DNA of 64,000 nt. Source: Eudorina sp. 2006-703-Eu-15 (lineage: Eukaryota; Chlorophyta; Chlorophyceae; Chlamydomonadales; Volvocaceae). This document shows, piece by piece, positions 60,847 to 64,000 of this stretch. Made by a program: the position numbers and the translations under genes. Numbering within the stretch: the stretch's first letter is position 1; each line of letters begins with the position of its first letter. Below the pieces are notes generated by a model, which saw only the letters and a program-made list of their open reading frames with translations, made no database searches and was not told the DNA's origin. The stretch is from NCBI GenBank assembly GCA_003117195.1, contig BDSI01000038.1:310001-374000 (forward strand). Direction: 5' to 3'.

Positions 60847-61535
60847 ATGAAGCAGGCACTGTTCTTCGTTGCGCTTGCGCTTGTTGTGAGCACGGCGTCG
60901 GCGGCTGACGCAGACCAAAACTCATGGAGCTACATGACGAGAAAAAATGGAAATTGCGCTAATACTTACAGCACCGTCGTTGAGTCCCGATTCTATGCTA
61001 CCAACGAGACATGCAAGAACGCTGTGAAGGCAGCTCTATCAACATTCAACAAGTCTACTTGTCCCGACACCAGCAAAAAGTCGTTGGTTTGGTCTTGCAT
61101 GAGCGGCTGGAATGGAACTGCCGTCGAGCCGGTAAGCCTATTGCGTATGGCTTGCGCGTGTCGCAGCGCTGGCGCGAATCCGTCGTTCATTTCGGTTGCA
61201 GGCCCGTATCACTGCTTGGACTACATTCCTCTCTCAATGCGAGCTCCTCTACATTGCACAGGTTAGTGCCGTAATAGTGATTTTGAGGTCCGCGACGAGT
61301 CCTCCGCAAGTGTAACCCCGACGACTATTGGTAATTGCAGCGTGCCAACACAGCTGAGAGTGAGGATGGCTTCGTCTGGATCGACAACTCCTGTTTCGGG
61401 CGATATGTAAATATGGGACAGTTTGTTAGTTTCTTGCGCGACGATGGGGACGGTGGCAATGCTGAGAAGGTTGTCTTCACCCTTTTCAATTTCTCAATTG
61501 CTATAGTTGCTGCTCTTTTCTTTGCACGGTTATAG
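60847..61535 (+). CDS. Small secreted or membrane-anchored orphan protein (3 exons, 179 aa)
   Basis: Exons: 60847-61131, 61202-61261, 61341-61535. I do not recognise a family. Residues 1-19 (MKQALFFVALALVVSTASA) are a clear signal peptide with an ASA cleavage site. The mature part has six cysteines (NGNCAN, ETCKN, STCPD, WSCMSG, SQCELL, NSCFGR) and N-glycosylation sequons (NET, NKS, NGT). The last 20 residues (FTLFNFSIAIVAALFFARL) are hydrophobic with almost no cytoplasmic tail, so the protein is either a single-pass membrane protein or GPI-anchored. Both introns are canonical and short. It converges with the MIS12-like gene 295 bp downstream. A cell-surface or cell-wall role is inference from topology only. 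Confidence 0.68.
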
Positions 61536-61829
61536 GAGAGTGAGATTTCTGTCGTGCGCAGACTGCGATGGCATAACGACAATCTTGCTGTCGACAGTGT
61601 CCGCTGATGCGACGCGGCAGTATGGGTTGCTGTGACGTTTAGTTATTAGACTGTGTGGCCGAAGTATGTTGATTTAGTACCATCTTATTAGTCATTGCTT
61701 CCTATCTCGTTACATCGAGATCGCGATCATCCCGGTGACCTTTCATTGGTTAATTTTGACAGTTTAACAATATATCATATGAATTGTGACTTCGATGATG
61801 TTGCCTTGATTTGGCGATTGAAGGACTGG
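61536..61829. other. Shared 3' region of two convergent genes
   Basis: It separates the stop codons of the orphan (plus) and MIS12-like (minus) genes. On the minus strand a TGTAA lies at 61714-61710, about 116 nt after the MIS12-like stop. I found no TGTAA on the plus strand here. Confidence 0.55.
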
Positions 61830-63849
61830 TTACACCACAGATGCGAACGCGCCGACTGCCGCCATCGACCGAAAGCTGCCGTCGGTTTGGCGAGTCTGGT
61901 CGTGATCTGCACAGGGAATCAGATGTAGTGCTGTTAATACGGACATCCAACAACAACTCGCGCCAAACGCTTAGTAAGCACATCCTTACCTTGCCGAGTG
62001 CCGCACCGTAATTGAGCGGCCTTTCCCATGATCTCCTGCAATTTTCCAGCTGCCTCCGAGATGGCCGCGATTGCGTCCCTGTTGGCCACAGAGATTGAGG
62101 CAGCAGCCTGGAAAGACGAGGTGTCACCTGCAGCGCAACAGACGTACATCTCAGCAGCTTGTATGCCCGGTCCCGACAAACCATGACCGTTTCCTCCACG
62201 TTGATTGCCAAGACGCTATACAACAACCCTGACACAGTTTCTGCGTGCCCTAGACGACTCGACGAGTGTCCTTGTAGTTGTCCAAATTAGTACCATTGAC
62301 AACCGTTGTACAGTGGTGACAAGACAGTTACACGCCACATCCATCATATACACCCGTGACAATAACCCTTCCTGCGACAATGAAAGCTGGAGATGCGAAG
62401 CTTCGTTGTGTCCGTGCGCCCTCTCATGCGCCTGTCCCCTCGGCCAGCCGCAAAGAATGAGGGCTCCCCGCACGCACCGTAGCTCGCCATCTCCGTATCC
62501 ACCCGCTCAAGTTCCTGGTGAAGGCTACTGCAGCGCTTGTCAACCTGGATGCAGGGCGTAAGCGGACCACCGAACATCAACGCAGTGTCTTCTGTCCTTC
62601 CCAATCTCCTGCACTTAGTGATTGTACGCCTTCTTCCATGCAGGCCTCCCCGCCCACAGGGCGTTTGCAGTCAGTGGCAGCAGCCGCGTCATGTAACCAC
62701 GACCCACGCCGCCGGGCTGGATGTGTCAGGCTAAATCAGCTTAAGCCCACCCGCACTCCGCTGTGCCCCCACCTCTCGGAGCTGCTGTCGCATGCTGGCA
62801 ATCCGCGCCATGAGGTCCTCCTCGCTCTCGTCGCTGGCAAAGCCGAATCCGTCTTCACTTGGCAAGCTGACCGGTGCCACCTGCGTTGGAGGTTTGGTGG
62901 GCAGGGGTGCAGGCCTGGATGCCTTGCAGTTTCACCCGTGCGCGCTCGGGGTGAGATGACGTGCAGTCGTTGGTCGGGGCATTCCCACAGGACAACGTGC
63001 CCCGGCCACAGCACGCATTTTGAGACCCAACGAATGAGCCGGGACCTTGGTTTTCTTGCTGATGTCACCACCGTAAGAAGAGTTGATCCCGCACGTGTTA
63101 GGAAAGAGTGCGCATCCACCCTGCAAAGATCCACTTTGGCATAATGTTTCCAGCCCCCAGACCTTGCCTGGCCTACCTGCGGCATCCCCGGCCCAAGGGG
63201 CGCCTGGAAAACGGTGGTGCAGCACAGCTGCTCAAACAGCTGGAGGCTCGAGGAGGCCTTCGTGGCCAGACTGTCGTACAGACGCTGGGAGCCCTGGAGG
63301 GCATACATTTCCGGCGACTACGGTAAGATGCCTGATATGGCCTGTGCCTAGTTCGGGTTACCGCACGTGCGGTCGCGGACATGCTCCAGTGCCCAGGGCC
63401 ACATACGTGCGATCGCTAAGTCTATCATCTGGCATAGGTATGGGCTTTACCATGCCTGATATGGAGTCAAAGATGTTCAGTGCCGGGTCTGTGTTGGTGG
63501 TAGCATGTCCGCCAAAGGACGCTTCCTACAGGAGCGCGTTCAACTCACCTCGGCAAGCAAGGTTTCATCCTGCTTGCTACCCCCTGCGGAAGCTAGGGCA
63601 GGTCCCACACACCTGCATGAAATGCGGTCAGCAGTTAGCATAGGTTTGGATGACCTACCGAACGATGTCACGATGACCAACCCTAGGAATGCGTCCACAC
63701 CATCCGCGCAGTAGTCAAGAACCTGCGGCGGAGGAATGCAAAGCGCTGTCAAAACTACAACTGATGACTCCACTGAAGGCCAGCTAGCGCACCATGTTGT
63801 GAACATCTTCTGCGAAGACCTTTCCTAGAACTGGTTGCTGCAACGCCAT
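61830..63849 (-). CDS. MIS12-like kinetochore protein (8 exons, 232 aa)
   Basis: Exons in transcript order: 63849-63793, 63722-63659, 63583-63549, 63317-63177, 62922-62773, 62514-62478, 62127-61990, 61906-61830. Two N-terminal helices (LGKVFAEDVHNM, VLDYCADGVDAFLG) precede SQRLYDSLATKASSSLQLFE then QLCCTTVFQAP, which resembles the conserved helix and WEKYC..HCF..P block of plant MIS12. An acidic linker (FASDESEEDL) and a coiled coil (ARIASMRQQLREELERVDTE, then ISVANRDAIAAISEAAGKLQ) complete the expected plan. MIS12 is a core of the complex that joins centromeric chromatin to NDC80. Size is near the plant and animal proteins (about 205-240 aa). All junctions are GT-AG with matching phase. The similarity is weak and recalled, not computed, so another small coiled-coil protein is possible. 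Confidence 0.52.
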
Positions 63850-64000
63850 CAGTAAGATTCTTTGTACGCGTAACTAAGAGAACTATCTTTGGAAAGCCAA
63901 AGGCGGATAGTCACGGGCAGGGACAGCTCGCGAAGGCCAGAAAGGTCAGTAAGGGTTTATATAATGATGGCAAGCTCGGAACGCAACCAGAATTCCTCGA
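63850..64000. other. Upstream flank of the MIS12-like gene
   Basis: Only 151 bases remain to the window edge. No gene is visible; it should hold the 5' UTR or promoter of the minus-strand gene. Confidence 0.4.

Noticed and set aside
62108..62127. A 20-nt intron between two apparent exons (62228-62128 and 62107-61990) of the MIS12-like gene.
   Set aside because: Using the acceptor at 62128-62130 gives one exon, 62127-61990, that joins exon 6 in phase, so neither the tiny intron nor the extra exon is needed.
63526..63548. A 23-nt GT-AG intron in the MIS12-like gene (GTGAGTTG...CCTGTAG) leading to an open DPALNIFDSISGM segment.
   Set aside because: Too short for a spliceosomal intron here (other introns are 64 nt or more). 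The exon ending at 63549 splices in phase to 63317 instead, and the resulting spacing fits MIS12 better.

Overview
The window is nuclear DNA of a green alga, most likely a chlamydomonadalean/volvocine species. The evidence is consistent across the window: genes with many short GT-AG introns (mostly 65-150 nt where dense), GC-rich exons, TGTAA motifs placed like the poly(A) signal of this group, LINE-type retrotransposon 3' ends, poly-Gln tracts, and plant-lineage genes (starch-branching enzyme, ureidoglycine aminohydrolase). There is no operon structure and nothing bacterial or viral. Exon coordinates were worked out by eye from splice sites and reading-frame phase. For every multi-exon gene listed, the exon lengths sum to a whole number of codons.

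Layout, left to right. 911-1810 (+): intronless ureidoglycine aminohydrolase, ureide (nitrogen) catabolism. 3599-13772 (+): MTR4, the DEVH RNA helicase of the nuclear exosome, 24 exons, with an RGG-rich insertion. 14290-24152 (-): a CYFIP/PIR121/SRA1-like WAVE-complex subunit, 25 exons, with one 2.2-kb exon encoding a 730-residue insertion; it converges on MTR4. About 25.15-26.33 kb: decayed LINE 3' ends. 27991-31020 (-): EF-hand protein with a 20-nt microexon. 31969-34276 (+): cyclin, divergent from the EF-hand gene. 36572-37311 (+): TRAPPC1/Bet5. 38410-40273: 5'-truncated LINE followed by an inverted second 3' end. 41386-45317 (+): single-repeat MYB protein with a long disordered tail. 47364-47683: 32-bp minisatellite. 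48726-59153 (-): plastid starch-branching enzyme, 19 exons, with introns full of minisatellites. 60847-61535 (+): small secreted or membrane-anchored orphan. 61830-63849 (-): MIS12-like kinetochore protein.

The genes are unrelated housekeeping and regulatory functions: RNA surveillance, actin regulation, calcium binding, cell cycle, vesicle tethering, transcription, starch synthesis and kinetochore. They do not form one pathway. The notable content is structural: the large insertion in the CYFIP-like protein, the RGG insertion in MTR4, GC-AG introns sharing one donor sequence, the microexon, an inverted LINE pair, LINE tails that supply the first TGTAA downstream of host genes, and a probable overlap of the MTR4 and CYFIP 3' ends. 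I did not find a previously undescribed multi-gene system.
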